A stretch of 64,000 bases of DNA. Origin: Fuerstiella sp. (GTDB lineage Bacteria > Planctomycetota > Planctomycetia > Planctomycetales > Planctomycetaceae). Shown in pieces: positions 16,149 to 25,465 of the stretch; positions within the stretch are counted from its first letter, which is position 1, and each line of letters begins with the position of its first letter. The notes beneath the pieces are model-generated. The model searched no databases and was not told the DNA's origin. It saw only the letters and a list, made by a program, of their open reading frames with translations. The DNA lies in NCBI GenBank assembly GCA_014238335.1, contig JABABI010000006.1:77246-141245 (forward strand), in the 5' to 3' direction. Both the position numbers and the translations under genes were made by a program.

Positions 16149-17471
16149 ATGCCGAATCGCAGACATTTCCTGCAGACCGCCAGTGCCACGACGGCATCAT
16201 TGATGGCCGCACCAGCATTTGTGCGGGGACAGAATCTTAATTCCAAACTTCAGCTGGGCGGCATCGGCTGCGAAGGAAAAGGCTGGTCCGATATCTCAGA
16301 AATGGCCAGCCACGAACAATCACAGTTCGTCGGCTTCTGCGATGTGGACCTCTCGCGAACAGAAAAGGCCCGAAAACTGAACCCGGACGCTCCCGTATTT
16401 CAGGACTACCGCGAGTTGCTTGAGAAGCTCGACGACAGAATCGATGCCGTGACCGTATCCACCCCGGATCACATGCACGCCTTCATCGGACTGGATGTCA
16501 TGCGGCACGGTAAACACGTTTACTGCCAGAAACCGCTGACCCACAACGTCTGGGAAGCTCGCCAGATGGCTCTGCAGGCAAAGCAGTCAAATGTCATCAC
16601 GCGTCTGGGTAATCAGATTCATTCTCACGAACATTACCGCACGGCCGTGCAGGCCATTCAGTCCGGATCAATAGGAAAGGTCAAACGCGTTCACAGCTGG
16701 TGTGCCGCGACGGGGCACGGCAAGTCGTTTCACATCAGTCGGCCGAAGAACCCCGTCGCACCACCGAAATCGCTCGACTGGAATCTTTGGGTAGGAGTGG
16801 CGCCAACGCGATCATACGGCGACTGGAAGATCTACCACCCGTGGGGCTGGCGCGACTGGCAGGATTTCGGCAACGGTGCTCTGGGTGACTTTGGCTGCCA
16901 CATTCTGGACCCTGTCTTCACTGCGTTAAAAATCGGCAAAGCACCGCTGGACTTCAAGGCTGACCATTCCGGCATGAATGACGAAGTCTGGCCAGCTCAG
17001 ACGACGGTGGACTACACGTTTCCCGGCACACAATACACCACAACCGGAAATCTGCAGATCACCTGGTACGACGGCGGACGTCTGCCCAGCACGAAAGGTT
17101 CACACCTGCCGTCCAACGAGGCGCTGCCACGAAGCGGTTCGCTGTTCATCGGTGAAAACGGAAGTATCGTGCTGCCGCATGTGGGAGCCCTGCGGGCGTA
17201 TCCGGACGCGAAAATCGAACAAGCGGACAACCAGAACCATTACCACGGCTGGATCGACGGCTGCATCACCGGCAAGCAACCCAGCGACGGTTTCGCCTAT
17301 GGCGGACCACTGACAGAGGCGGTACTACTGGGCAACATCGCCGTCCGTTACCGAGGCACGAAGCTCACATGGGACGCCGCAGCCATGGAGATCACGAATC
17401 ATGCCGAAGCCAATACCTGGCTGCAGCGAGACTATCGAGACGGCTGGGACATCAAGCCGGTTTCGTCTTAG
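16149..17471 (+). CDS. Tat-exported Gfo/Idh/MocA-family oxidoreductase
   Basis: A 440-aa NAD(P)-dependent oxidoreductase, probably acting on a sugar or sugar acid. The ATG at 16149 gives a clear Tat signal (RRHFLQTASATTASLMAAPA). The Rossmann segment follows (LGGIGCEGKGWSDISEMA, then FCDVD). VYCQKPLTHNVWEAR holds the conserved Lys of the family EKP motif, with Gln in place of Glu, as is common in planctomycete members. The GFO_IDH_MocA C-terminal domain includes HPWGWRDWQDFGNGALGDFG and HILDP. Planctomycetes carry many of these exported paralogues and their substrates are mostly unknown. It converges with, and overlaps by 20 bp, the minus-strand gene ending at 17452. Confidence 0.92.
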   Translation: MPNRRHFLQTASATTASLMAAPAFVRGQNLNSKLQLGGIGCEGKGWSDISEMASHEQSQFVGFCDVDLSRTEKARKLNPDAPVFQDYRELLEKLDDRIDAVTVSTPDHMHAFIGLDVMRHGKHVYCQKPLTHNVWEARQMALQAKQSNVITRLGNQIHSHEHYRTAVQAIQSGSIGKVKRVHSWCAATGHGKSFHISRPKNPVAPPKSLDWNLWVGVAPTRSYGDWKIYHPWGWRDWQDFGNGALGDFGCHILDPVFTALKIGKAPLDFKADHSGMNDEVWPAQTTVDYTFPGTQYTTTGNLQITWYDGGRLPSTKGSHLPSNEALPRSGSLFIGENGSIVLPHVGALRAYPDAKIEQADNQNHYHGWIDGCITGKQPSDGFAYGGPLTEAVLLGNIAVRYRGTKLTWDAAAMEITNHAEANTWLQRDYRDGWDIKPVSS

Positions 17472-18987
17472 GCGGCACCTGCACAACTCGCCACGGGGCC
17501 ACGGCGCGCAACGCCGTGGCCTCGTCGTGCGTATCCACAAACACACAGATGTCCTCAGCATCAAGCCCACTGAGATCAAGGTTGCCGGCATACCTCCACT
17601 CGCGCTCCTGTGACCAGTCAATCCTGCCGCCATCGTCAGAGTTCAGCTGCTGAAATAAACGATCACCCTCCGCGACATTGTCATAGGTGTCACGGTCCAC
17701 GTAAGTGACGGCGCAACAGCCACACGTTTCCAGGGCCGCTTTGCGGACGGCAATTCCCCACGGCTCAAAGTCAAAACGCTGTTTGTGTCTACGGTAAACT
17801 CGACGGTCTCGAAAATCGCTGAGCGGCACGGCTGTAAAGGAAACTGTTTTGTCAGCGTTCCTCACCGACCGAGACGCCGTGATCTGACACTGTGCAACAA
17901 TCCGCAACAGCGCCGCAAAGGCGGAGCGGTCGGCCGTCTGACAGCCGAGTATCAGTTCATCCAGAAATTCCTCATCCCGCTGCTCAGCCCACGGCCCCTG
18001 ACGCGGTCGAGTCCAATGACTCAGCCATTCGTCCGAAACCTGAAGTGGCCCATCAGAAACCGAAAAACAAATTGACTCTGGAGAACGAGCCCGCGTCGAA
18101 CGCGTGTTGCTGCTCGCAGTCCGCCGATCCTCACCATCAACGTCGGCACGGCCAAGCAGCCACGGCACGGCGCCCAATGACACAAGTGACTGTGAAACAG
18201 CAGCGGATTCAGATTCAGCAACGGTCGCCAGCAGTACTGGTGCGTTACGCTGCTCGTCCTGCAGGTGCCGCTTCAGCAGGCTCTCGACGTGTCCCTCTGC
18301 CCGGCATGACAACCCGACAATTCGTTCCGCCGCCAGCACAAGGGCTGTGTCCTGCACGGGAGACTGACATTTTCTATCTGCGTCACACGACTGATCAGTG
18401 ATGTCCGGTTGGCAGGCAGGCGACACGTAAGCCACATCTTCCAGAAGCAACCCTGACGGTTGCTGCACTCGAGCCTTCAATTCCAGCCACTCGACAAGTT
18501 CTGCTTCCGATGCGTTGCCGCCCGGCGCCACGTCAATTCGCAGACGCCGTGCCCCAAACAACTCACTGGATCGAATGATCGCGTCTTCCGGCGCGGTTCC
18601 ACTGACGCAGCACAGACACTCGGCCGGATCCTGGCGGATGACAGCTGTTCTCAAAGCATCGAACCAGCCCCGCTTCAGATCCCTGCGTTTTCCGATTCGT
18701 GATGAAACGATCGATGTGCGTCGTTCGTGGACGACTCCGGCTGGCCAAAGAACGAGTCGAGGTCCCAGCCATGCAAAGAAAACTTCAGGCGGTACACGCG
18801 GAAAGGAAAGAGTGACTGCCGTTCGCCAGTCACGTGACGAGGAGATTCCAGCGACTGCGAACGGATCTGACTTGACGGCCGAACTGCCCTGACCGCCGCG
18901 TAAGAACCACTGATTCCAAAAAGATACCGCCGCTCGAACAATTTCAGAAGCAGTTGCAGAGTCGTGGATGAGCTCATCTTCAGACAC
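17452..18987 (-). CDS. Unrecognised 511-aa protein
   Basis: I cannot assign a family with confidence. The N-terminal third contains ECLCCVSGTAPEDAIIRSSE then LFGARRLRIDVA, and the middle has TALVLAAERIVGLSCRAEGH followed by VESLLKRHL; both look like Rossmann-type segments. The C-terminal 140 residues contain VSFTAVPLSDF, FEPWGIAVRKAALE, AVTYVDRD and DWSQEREWRYAG. This order resembles the DUF2971/AbiGi-type domain found in some abortive-infection proteins (a resemblance judged by eye). No signal peptide or membrane segment is seen. It sits 54 bp downstream of a minus-strand alcohol dehydrogenase gene, so the two may be cotranscribed, and its end overlaps the Gfo/Idh/MocA gene tail to tail. Confidence 0.7.
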   Translation of the reverse strand: MSEDELIHDSATASEIVRAAVSFWNQWFLRGGQGSSAVKSDPFAVAGISSSRDWRTAVTLSFPRVPPEVFFAWLGPRLVLWPAGVVHERRTSIVSSRIGKRRDLKRGWFDALRTAVIRQDPAECLCCVSGTAPEDAIIRSSELFGARRLRIDVAPGGNASEAELVEWLELKARVQQPSGLLLEDVAYVSPACQPDITDQSCDADRKCQSPVQDTALVLAAERIVGLSCRAEGHVESLLKRHLQDEQRNAPVLLATVAESESAAVSQSLVSLGAVPWLLGRADVDGEDRRTASSNTRSTRARSPESICFSVSDGPLQVSDEWLSHWTRPRQGPWAEQRDEEFLDELILGCQTADRSAFAALLRIVAQCQITASRSVRNADKTVSFTAVPLSDFRDRRVYRRHKQRFDFEPWGIAVRKAALETCGCCAVTYVDRDTYDNVAEGDRLFQQLNSDDGGRIDWSQEREWRYAGNLDLSGLDAEDICVFVDTHDEATALRAVAPWRVVQVPPKTKPA

Positions 18988-19041
18988 TGCAAAATCCCCG
19001 ATGTTAACGACGCCAAACGCTGCCGAGGTCGGAATTAGTTG

Positions 19042-20040
19042 TCACCTCGTCCCTGCCAGTGCCGGGAACTCAACCAGAACTTTGATCGCCCCTCCCCTGC
19101 GGTCGCGAAAAATATCGAATGCATCCTGCATCTGAGCCAGAGGAAATCGATGCGTCAGCAACGGCGAAAGATCGACTCGGCCTTCTGCCAGCCACTGCAT
19201 CGCCAGTGGAAACGTCCGCTCAAAATCAGGATGCAGACTCGTGCGAATCGTGATGTTCTTCAACATCGCGTCCTTAAAATGAACGTCGTTCATGGGAGCT
19301 GGCGGCACACCGAAATACAGGATGTCGCCGTGGTGTCGAGTTAACAGGACGGCGTCGTTGAACGCCTGAGCTTTATGGCCAACGGCTTCTACAGCCACGT
19401 CCGCAAGTTCACCATTCAGAATTCGCCGCACATCGTCTTCCGCTTCACCACCGGTAGAGTTCACAGCATCTGTCGCGCCCATCTTCAGCGCCAGCGCTGT
19501 GCGTTCCGGGACCGGGTCAATGCCGATAATTTTTCGTGCACCCATGTTGCGCAGACCGGCCACAAACATCTGGCCGATGGGACCAAGTCCCAGCACAACG
19601 GCATCCCGATCAATCATGTTGGGCAGCTTCCTGAGCGCCCAGATGACTGTACCGAACGGTTGAGCGAGTAACGCGATTTCATCGGACAGGCGATCGTCCA
19701 GAACGATGGCTCGATCTTCTGACAGCACGTAGCGTTCCCACAATCCCTGCTGTTCCTCGGGTACCGCCAGCACGCGCGTACCGGGCTGCCAACGACTGCC
19801 GTTCGTCTCAACAACCGTCCCCACCATTTCATGCAGCGATTTTCCGAGCGGTTGAGGATACTGGATATCATGGCCTTCAAAATCGCCATCAAAGAACGGT
19901 AGATCTGATCCGCACAGACAGGTCATTTCCGGCTGAAAGATCATCATTCCCGGGGTGTCGTCCGGAAGTTGTGGCTCTTCGACATCAAGTAATTCAATTC
20001 GGCGACGTGAGGTAAATTGTCCAGCGAGCATTGATTTCAT
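19042..20040 (-). CDS. Zinc-binding alcohol dehydrogenase family protein (MDR)
   Basis: A 332-aa medium-chain dehydrogenase. Catalytic zinc ligands are Cys43 (CLCGSD) and His70-Glu71 (GKSLHEMVG). The nucleotide-binding motif is GLGPIG (151-156), followed by IIGIDPVPERTALALKMGA. The structural-zinc four-Cys lobe of classical ADHs is absent. KALIKV-like ends are replaced by GGAIKVLVEF. Threonine/sorbitol dehydrogenase-like use is plausible, but the substrate cannot be read from the sequence. It is the first gene of a possible two-gene minus-strand unit with the 511-aa protein. Confidence 0.88.
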   Translation of the reverse strand: MKSMLAGQFTSRRRIELLDVEEPQLPDDTPGMMIFQPEMTCLCGSDLPFFDGDFEGHDIQYPQPLGKSLHEMVGTVVETNGSRWQPGTRVLAVPEEQQGLWERYVLSEDRAIVLDDRLSDEIALLAQPFGTVIWALRKLPNMIDRDAVVLGLGPIGQMFVAGLRNMGARKIIGIDPVPERTALALKMGATDAVNSTGGEAEDDVRRILNGELADVAVEAVGHKAQAFNDAVLLTRHHGDILYFGVPPAPMNDVHFKDAMLKNITIRTSLHPDFERTFPLAMQWLAEGRVDLSPLLTHRFPLAQMQDAFDIFRDRRGGAIKVLVEFPALAGTR

Positions 20041-20288
20041 TCACAAAGTCTTGAGAGCAACTCACCCGGCACACGCGAACACGAAGATGCGGCCGGACGT
20101 TCTATTTACGCGGACATTGCCGCTTTCGGGAACGCCCACAAAGCCTACCGATCCGGGCATCTGCTTCCAACTGAAGGGCGAACATCTGAGACATCACCAA
20201 TCCGAAAACTCTATTCAATTCATTCCGGGAGAGAACCGAAAAAACAGCCGGGAGATGTTAATCGACGGGAAAATGGTCGATCGACGGT

Positions 20289-20317
20289 TTGAATTCAAAC
20301 GCCGGTCCGACTAGTAT
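20289..20317 (+). promoter_or_regulatory. Sigma-70-type promoter for tRNA-Val
   Basis: TTGAAT (20289-20294) and TAGTAT (20312-20317) are separated by exactly 17 bases, and the tRNA starts 9 bases after the -10 box. The spacing and position fit a housekeeping promoter. Confidence 0.6.
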
Positions 20318-20325
20318 TTGGGTAC

Positions 20326-20399
20326 GGACCTATAGCTCAGTTGGCTAGAGCGCCACGTTGACATCGTGGAGGTCGCTGGTTCGAGTCCAGTTAGGTCCA
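20326..20399 (+). tRNA. tRNA-Val (GAC)
   Basis: The acceptor stem pairs GGACCTA with TAGGTCC, with discriminator A at 20399 and no encoded CCA. The D-arm is GCTC/GAGC. The anticodon arm is CCACG-TTGACAT-CGTGG, giving anticodon GAC (valine). The T-arm is GCTGG-TTCGAGT-CCAGT. An integrase-like remnant follows about 100 bp downstream. Confidence 0.95.
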
Positions 20400-20505
20400 T
20401 TTCCACAACATGTTGTGTTTCCCTGTCCTTAGGGAAACCCGCCGCAGGGTGGTGAGACACGAAAACGAACGTGTACCCGATTCGACTTCGAAGGATCTCC
20501 CGCCC

Positions 20506-20673
20506 ATGCCAAAACGTATTCCGAAGTACGGCCGCCATCGTGCCCGAAACAAGGGAAACGTCACCTTAAACGGCAAGACGCATTACCTGCCCGGTGACTA
20601 TGACAGCGACCAGTCACGAGCCGAGTACGACAGGCTGATTTCAGAGAATCTGGCGAAACCGAAGACGCCGTAG
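20506..20673 (+). pseudogene. N-terminal fragment of a tyrosine recombinase/integrase
   Basis: The 55-aa reading frame from ATG 20506 contains PKRIPKYGRHRARNKG, NVTLNGKTHYLPG and SRAEYDRLISENLA. This resembles the start of tyrosine-type integrases common in planctomycete genomes, which begin with a basic PKY..H segment, VTLNGR-YLG and S..EYDRL-I. It stops at TAG 20673 before any SAM-like or catalytic domain, whereas full proteins are about 350-420 aa. Its place just after tRNA-Val is the classical position for an integrase. The family call is by memory of the pattern and should be searched. Confidence 0.6.
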
Positions 20674-21507
20674 GGTCAAAAAACTACGCCGAACTCAAAA
20701 GCCCGTGAAACACAGCGTTTTGACGAATCCAGAGTCTCGCATCTCCGCCGCTTGATTTCACCTGTCGGCATCGGAAACTGGCCAATTTTCGGCGCCGAAC
20801 ATGCCCTTCCTGCTCACACCCTGGCACGTCCTGCTGGCTGAGCTTTTCTAGGCCCGACCTCGACATACCAAGCGCTCCCGCCGATACTTTCACCACGCTC
20901 GTGTGAGTTGCGTGGTACGGAATGGAAACTCACAGCCCAAGTGGCGAGTACTCGCGCCCAAAAGTCCCAAAGGTTGTGGTCGTCAGCAGGGCCGTCGTTA
21001 ACAGGCATCCGGGATGCTGAAGCCATCGCGTGGACGAAAGCGGTCGATTGCATACGGCGTTTAGATAACCAAGCGATCGGCGGACTGCTGCGGTATACGG
21101 TGTTGGCCTTCGAGGTAGAGACGTCGCTTGATGTGGTTGGATTCTGCACTCCACAATGGGGTGGTCCAACGACAACGATGCTCTCATTTCGCCTGGCCTC
21201 CGACGGAGACGACACATTGTCGACAATGACGGATGCTTTGTCGGGGCACGTCAGTCAGAAGCAGATCATTCGCTGTATTCCGGTTGGACCGACCTGTTTT
21301 GTTCAGGTTTCAAGCCGTACGTGGAACAATAGGGCCGGCGACCACCAGCAGGTATCGAAAACTCGAACGCACTCCCACCGTGTTTATCGGGCCATGAATG
21401 CGATACCTCAAATCGGAATCTCACCCACGGCAATTGATTAGGCAGGACAGGCGTATTCAGTCAGCAGTCAAACAACCGTTACCCTCGCCTGCTAAACTTA
21501 CTTCACT
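20674..21507. other. Stretch with no confident gene
   Basis: About 830 bases downstream of the integrase fragment. Open frames exist on both strands, but none shows a domain, a signal or a good ribosome site. It may be decayed DNA of a former island. A short (TTCAC) tandem run at about 21503-21521 spans the stop of the cytochrome gene. Confidence 0.5.
20908..21441 (+). CDS. Doubtful hypothetical protein
   Basis: A 177-aa open frame with no recognised family, signal peptide or membrane segment. The central part (GLLRYTVLAFEVETSLDVVG) looks protein-like, but composition elsewhere is Ser/Thr/Arg-rich, as in chance frames. A competing minus-strand frame covers 20814-21215. It may be spurious or a decayed gene. 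Confidence 0.2.
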   Translation: MRGTEWKLTAQVASTRAQKSQRLWSSAGPSLTGIRDAEAIAWTKAVDCIRRLDNQAIGGLLRYTVLAFEVETSLDVVGFCTPQWGGPTTTMLSFRLASDGDDTLSTMTDALSGHVSQKQIIRCIPVGPTCFVQVSSRTWNNRAGDHQQVSKTRTHSHRVYRAMNAIPQIGISPTAID

Positions 21508-23232
21508 TCACTTCACTTCGCGGGCTGAGGGCCCTTCATTCTCTTCACGTATACGTTCGCGTAGAGCATCCACCATCGTTTTGCGTTCGGGCTGAGTTGC
21601 TAACGGATTGAATTCGTCCTGTCCCAAACGTCTGCCGAGAATCTTCTCAACGGCAAACAGACCAAACATACGATTGACTGCGTATGCATCTTTGAGAGTT
21701 TCCAGCAAGTCGGGCAGCGCCTGTTTGCTCTGCGGCGACCTTGTAAATGCGTCGGTCACCACGAGGCGCATGACTGGTCGACTATGATTCAACCACACCT
21801 GTCCCACCGGTTTCTCAAAGCTGTCGCCGTATTCATTGCTCCAACCGCTGTCCGTCTGAAACTTTTGTCCCCATCCCGTGTTGAGTGCATTAACAGTCCA
21901 GTTGATCGAGCGGTCCAGATGACACAGGTTGCAGGCATTGGGACCGGACATTCTTAACATCGTCGCATCTGTTGGGGAGAAAATATGGTGGGTTCGGACA
22001 ACTGAATTCAGCCCCTGCACAATTCTGGGCATATGACAATCAAGACACGTCACGCTGCCCGAAGCATGGTGAGTATGGTTCGTAACCGCTGCCTCATCCT
22101 GAAATTCCCCGTGGCATTCGATGCACTTTGTGGTGATTCGCTCATTGCTGAATAAGCCACCGTCAGAGCCCGGCCGATGAGGATTGTGACAGTCCGTGCA
22201 TTTCACCTGCTGTTGGCAGGCACCGGACTTCAGGTCCAGGGCCTCCCGTGAATTCCATGTCCCGGCACCGTTCGGATACAAGGTAACCTTGGCACAATGA
22301 CACTGTGCGCAAATCGAATTGACGACGTTCGCGTGGCTGGTCGGATCTCCCGAAGGGAGCTGAGCCACGTTTAATTCCGGACTGCTCGGGTAGTATCGCG
22401 TCGGATACCCGTGTTCAACGTGCTCGCGGCCACCGTAATGACAGCTCTCACAACTTATTCCCAGCGTGACCAGTCTGTCTGGCGTCAACGCTCCCCAGTC
22501 TTCCACCGTTGCGACACCCCCTGGAAACTCAAAGTCTTCCCGGGGAAACCCCAATACTGGCGCAAAATAGAGTCGGTGCTGGTACGGATAGGTGTTGTGA
22601 CAATAAAGACAATTGACTTCCCACTTTGTTTTCTGCTGGGGATGGGACAGCAATTCTGTCTGAGCCGCGCCGTCGTCAGGTTCTGGTTCGTACGCACTGT
22701 CAAAATAGCTGACGGGCGTCCAAAGATTGCGTCCCAGCCAATATCCAAAAGGCAACTTTCCTTCGATGTGATAGGCGTCGTGATTTTCCGGCTCCGGGCC
22801 AAACGTCTGAAGCCCGATATACATCTGCGTGAACCGCGAGCCGACAGTACGCGTTACTCGGTAACGTCGCGCTAACGTGTTTTCGCTAAACAGCGACATA
22901 AAGAATTCATCATCTTCTTTCTCGAAGGCTATCTCACCATCTCCGTACCGAAGATGTTCCCCTGAAAAATCGCCGGCGACCGTCTCATCACTGGGGTTCA
23001 GGTTCATCTTGCTGTGAGCATGAGTCAACCAGTTTTCGTGATGTGTCGAATGGCACTTCGCGCAGGCTTCCGGCCCAACATAATCAGCTGGGTGAATGTT
23101 GCTGTAGTTGCCGTTTTTTGGTTCGACCGTCGGCACGACGGACGTGACGACAGCCTTCGGGCGCGAAACAATGACTCCCGTAATCACAGCCACCATGCCA
23201 AGAAGTACGAGGAGAGGCAGTCGTCTGCTCAT
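21508..23232 (-). CDS. Octaheme c-type cytochrome, membrane-anchored
   Basis: A 574-aa protein with an N-terminal signal-anchor (about residues 4-22) and eight CxxCH heme sites at 57-61, 208-212, 261-265, 308-312, 345-349, 370-374, 396-400 and 434-438. The first site is in VGPEACAKCHSTHHENWLTH and the sixth in TTKCIECHGEF, like the multiheme cytochromes of the c554/NrfA-related group. The last 130 residues have no heme and are helical, with HEAT-like features. It would sit in the periplasm and transfer electrons; no catalytic CxxCK site is visible. No cytochrome-maturation or quinol-oxidase partner lies next to it. Confidence 0.9.
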   Translation of the reverse strand: MSRRLPLLVLLGMVAVITGVIVSRPKAVVTSVVPTVEPKNGNYSNIHPADYVGPEACAKCHSTHHENWLTHAHSKMNLNPSDETVAGDFSGEHLRYGDGEIAFEKEDDEFFMSLFSENTLARRYRVTRTVGSRFTQMYIGLQTFGPEPENHDAYHIEGKLPFGYWLGRNLWTPVSYFDSAYEPEPDDGAAQTELLSHPQQKTKWEVNCLYCHNTYPYQHRLYFAPVLGFPREDFEFPGGVATVEDWGALTPDRLVTLGISCESCHYGGREHVEHGYPTRYYPSSPELNVAQLPSGDPTSHANVVNSICAQCHCAKVTLYPNGAGTWNSREALDLKSGACQQQVKCTDCHNPHRPGSDGGLFSNERITTKCIECHGEFQDEAAVTNHTHHASGSVTCLDCHMPRIVQGLNSVVRTHHIFSPTDATMLRMSGPNACNLCHLDRSINWTVNALNTGWGQKFQTDSGWSNEYGDSFEKPVGQVWLNHSRPVMRLVVTDAFTRSPQSKQALPDLLETLKDAYAVNRMFGLFAVEKILGRRLGQDEFNPLATQPERKTMVDALRERIREENEGPSAREVK

Positions 23233-23761
23233 TGTGGATGGACTTGTGGACGAAGAGAAAAGTTGACAGAGAAGTGATTATATGCATTAGCGCTGCCCCT
23301 CACAACGGATCTTCGACGGCGCCCGACGTCGAAGATCGGGCCCCCGTTTAAGGTGGAGTTGCAGTCAAACAGGAATGTGAACAACGTGCCTTGCCTGGAT
23401 CAACCCAACAGGCACAGCGCCGCAACCAGTCGCCGCGCGATGGATTGTGGCCGAACTGAAGTCTGCGCACGAAATCGATGACGCGGAAATCCTCAGTTCG
23501 CAGAACATTGTTTCCTTTGCCCGGTTTCTGACTACACGCTCGAGAAAGTCACGCACCGCTCTCGGCGGTGCGTAAGTTGCGCAACTCGAACATTTCGCTG
23601 CCAGACGGCGACCGAGCAGGCTCATCCCCGGGAGTTCATGCAGTCTGTGACACGCTTACGTCGCTGCGGCAGACTTCCAGTTGCGAAGGTTTCCGTGTAA
23701 CGTGAAAAGTTATCTCACGACGTCCACACGAAAGTGTCAGGCTTTCAACAGACAGCCCACA
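23233..23761. other. Gap with no supported gene
   Basis: About 530 bases between the divergent cytochrome and sialate O-acetylesterase genes. A frame at 23381-23575 (with VAELKSAHEIDDAEILSS) lacks a start codon at its beginning and has no recognised family. Promoters for both flanking genes should be here but were not identified. Confidence 0.5.
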
Positions 23762-25204
23762 ATGAATCGCCGTTCCTTGATCGTGTTCCTGCTGTTCGCA
23801 GCGCCTGGCCTTGCTGATGTGCGGCTGCCCAGGATTCTTCAACCTCACATGGTGCTGCAGCAACACAGCCAGGTTCAGATCTGGGGCTGGGCAGAACCGG
23901 GTGAAACCGTCAATGTGACTGCAGACTGGCTCACTAAAATGGCCACAACCACTGCCGGAGCCGAAGGAACCTGGCAGGTGACTCTGCAAACTACTGAGGC
24001 GGGCGGCCCACATGCGATCACGATCGCGGGCAGGAATACGATCATGCTGGACGACGTATTGTTCGGTGAGGTCTGGCTCGCATCCGGCCAGTCGAATATG
24101 GAAATGCCGCTGGTCCGGGTTTCTGGTGCATACACGGGGATCAAAGATTCGGCCCAGGAAGTGGCAGATGCCGACTATCCGCAGATTCGCTTGTTCCAGG
24201 TCGGGAACTTCAGCAGCAAGGAACCTTTGGATGACGTTCAGCACGGCATCACTATGTATGGAGTCCCGCCAGCCAAATGTACATGGGAAGCCTGTTCACC
24301 GCTGACCATTCCAAACTTCGCCGCCACGGCTTATTTCTTCGCTCGCACTCTGCATCAGAAGCTCAAGGTCCCCATCGGCATTATTGACTCGTCCTGGGGC
24401 GGGACGTCCGCAGAAACGTGGACACCTGCGTCGGGACTCCAGAATCTGAACTACGAGACTGAGTTGAAGTTGGCTGAGACCAGTCCGCAAAAACCCGATC
24501 AGAAGATCCCGGCGCGACTGTATAACGGAATGATTCATCCGTTGCGACGTGTCAAGATCCAGGGGGCAATCTGGTACCAGGGCGAAGGCAACGCGGGGCG
24601 AGCTGACCGATATCGCGACTTGTTCTCCACAATGATCACCGAATGGCGAAAGGTCTTCGATAACGAATTCTCGTTCTACTTTGTGCAGATCGCTCCGTTC
24701 AAATACGGAGCAGTGAATGCCGCGTATCTTCGCGAGGCACAACAGCAAACACTGTCTTTGCCAAAGACGGGGATGGCCGTCACGATGGATATCGGTAACC
24801 TGACAGACATTCATCCGAAGAACAAGCAGGAAGTCGGACGACGCCTGGCCTTATGGGCTCTGGCGAAAGACTACGAAAGAGACATCATCTACGCAGGGCC
24901 CATGTGTCACGACGTTACGTATGAAAACGGTCAGGCTCGCATCAGCTTCGATCACGCCACGGGAGGCTTGAAGACACGTGACGGAGAAACGTCGAGTCAT
25001 TTTCAGATTGCTGGCGGCGATGGAGTATTTCACGCGGCAACGGTCATCACTGATGGCGAGCAGTTGCTCGTCTCATCAGAGAAAGTGGCAACCCCGGCAG
25101 AAGTCCGATATGGTTTCACCAGTGAGGCCATGCCCAATCTGATGAATAGCGAAGGCCTGCCAGCATGTCCGTTTCGCACGGACGATCCGACAATTGGACG
25201 GTAG
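23762..25204 (+). CDS. Sialate O-acetylesterase (SGNH/GDSL hydrolase)
   Basis: A 480-aa secreted esterase from ATG 23762, which gives a signal peptide (MNRRSLIVFLLFAAPGLADV). The SASA fold is shown by the nucleophile Ser111 in ASGQSNMEMP, the oxyanion-type SSWGGTSAETW, IWYQGEGNAGRADRYRDLF and the C-terminal DIHPKNKQEVGRRLALWA with the catalytic Asp-x-x-His pair. It removes O-acetyl groups from sialic acids or other sugars and polysaccharides. It fits the sulfatase-rich, glycan-degrading character of the region. The frame is open upstream to 23681, but that part lacks a signal peptide. Confidence 0.92.
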   Translation: MNRRSLIVFLLFAAPGLADVRLPRILQPHMVLQQHSQVQIWGWAEPGETVNVTADWLTKMATTTAGAEGTWQVTLQTTEAGGPHAITIAGRNTIMLDDVLFGEVWLASGQSNMEMPLVRVSGAYTGIKDSAQEVADADYPQIRLFQVGNFSSKEPLDDVQHGITMYGVPPAKCTWEACSPLTIPNFAATAYFFARTLHQKLKVPIGIIDSSWGGTSAETWTPASGLQNLNYETELKLAETSPQKPDQKIPARLYNGMIHPLRRVKIQGAIWYQGEGNAGRADRYRDLFSTMITEWRKVFDNEFSFYFVQIAPFKYGAVNAAYLREAQQQTLSLPKTGMAVTMDIGNLTDIHPKNKQEVGRRLALWALAKDYERDIIYAGPMCHDVTYENGQARISFDHATGGLKTRDGETSSHFQIAGGDGVFHAATVITDGEQLLVSSEKVATPAEVRYGFTSEAMPNLMNSEGLPACPFRTDDPTIGR

Positions 25205-25465
25205 AGTGGCAGATGTCTGACGACGAAGGGTCACAGCAATAGCGGCATAAAGACGCTGAGTGGAGAACACTTTATGGTGGCCCCTGGCAGACAGTGTGAA
25301 CTCCAATCGAAGAATTGGCGCAACGAAGAATGACGCACCGGGGAGCCCGGGCGCCTGTCTGTAGTTTTGCGTCGCGCAATGAAGCTTTAATGTCCCGTCT
25401 CACACAGACGTTTCCACAAATACACGCAACGCGTCGGAGTAGTTAACAGGAACGGTCTGCTGCAT
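25205..25465. other. Gap, nothing recognised
   Basis: Between the sialate O-acetylesterase and a sulfatase pseudogene. No gene, RNA or repeat is evident. Confidence 0.4.

Noticed and set aside
17452..18987. Anti-phage defence gene
   Set aside because: Only a by-eye resemblance at the C-terminus; no other defence genes are nearby, so it is kept as unrecognised.
21503..21521. Short TTCAC tandem run as a possible CRISPR or regulatory repeat
   Set aside because: Only about four units of five bases with no spacers; it simply spans the cytochrome stop codon.
23381..23575. Protein-like frame in the gap before the sialate O-acetylesterase
   Set aside because: It begins right after a stop with no plausible start codon and resembles no known family.
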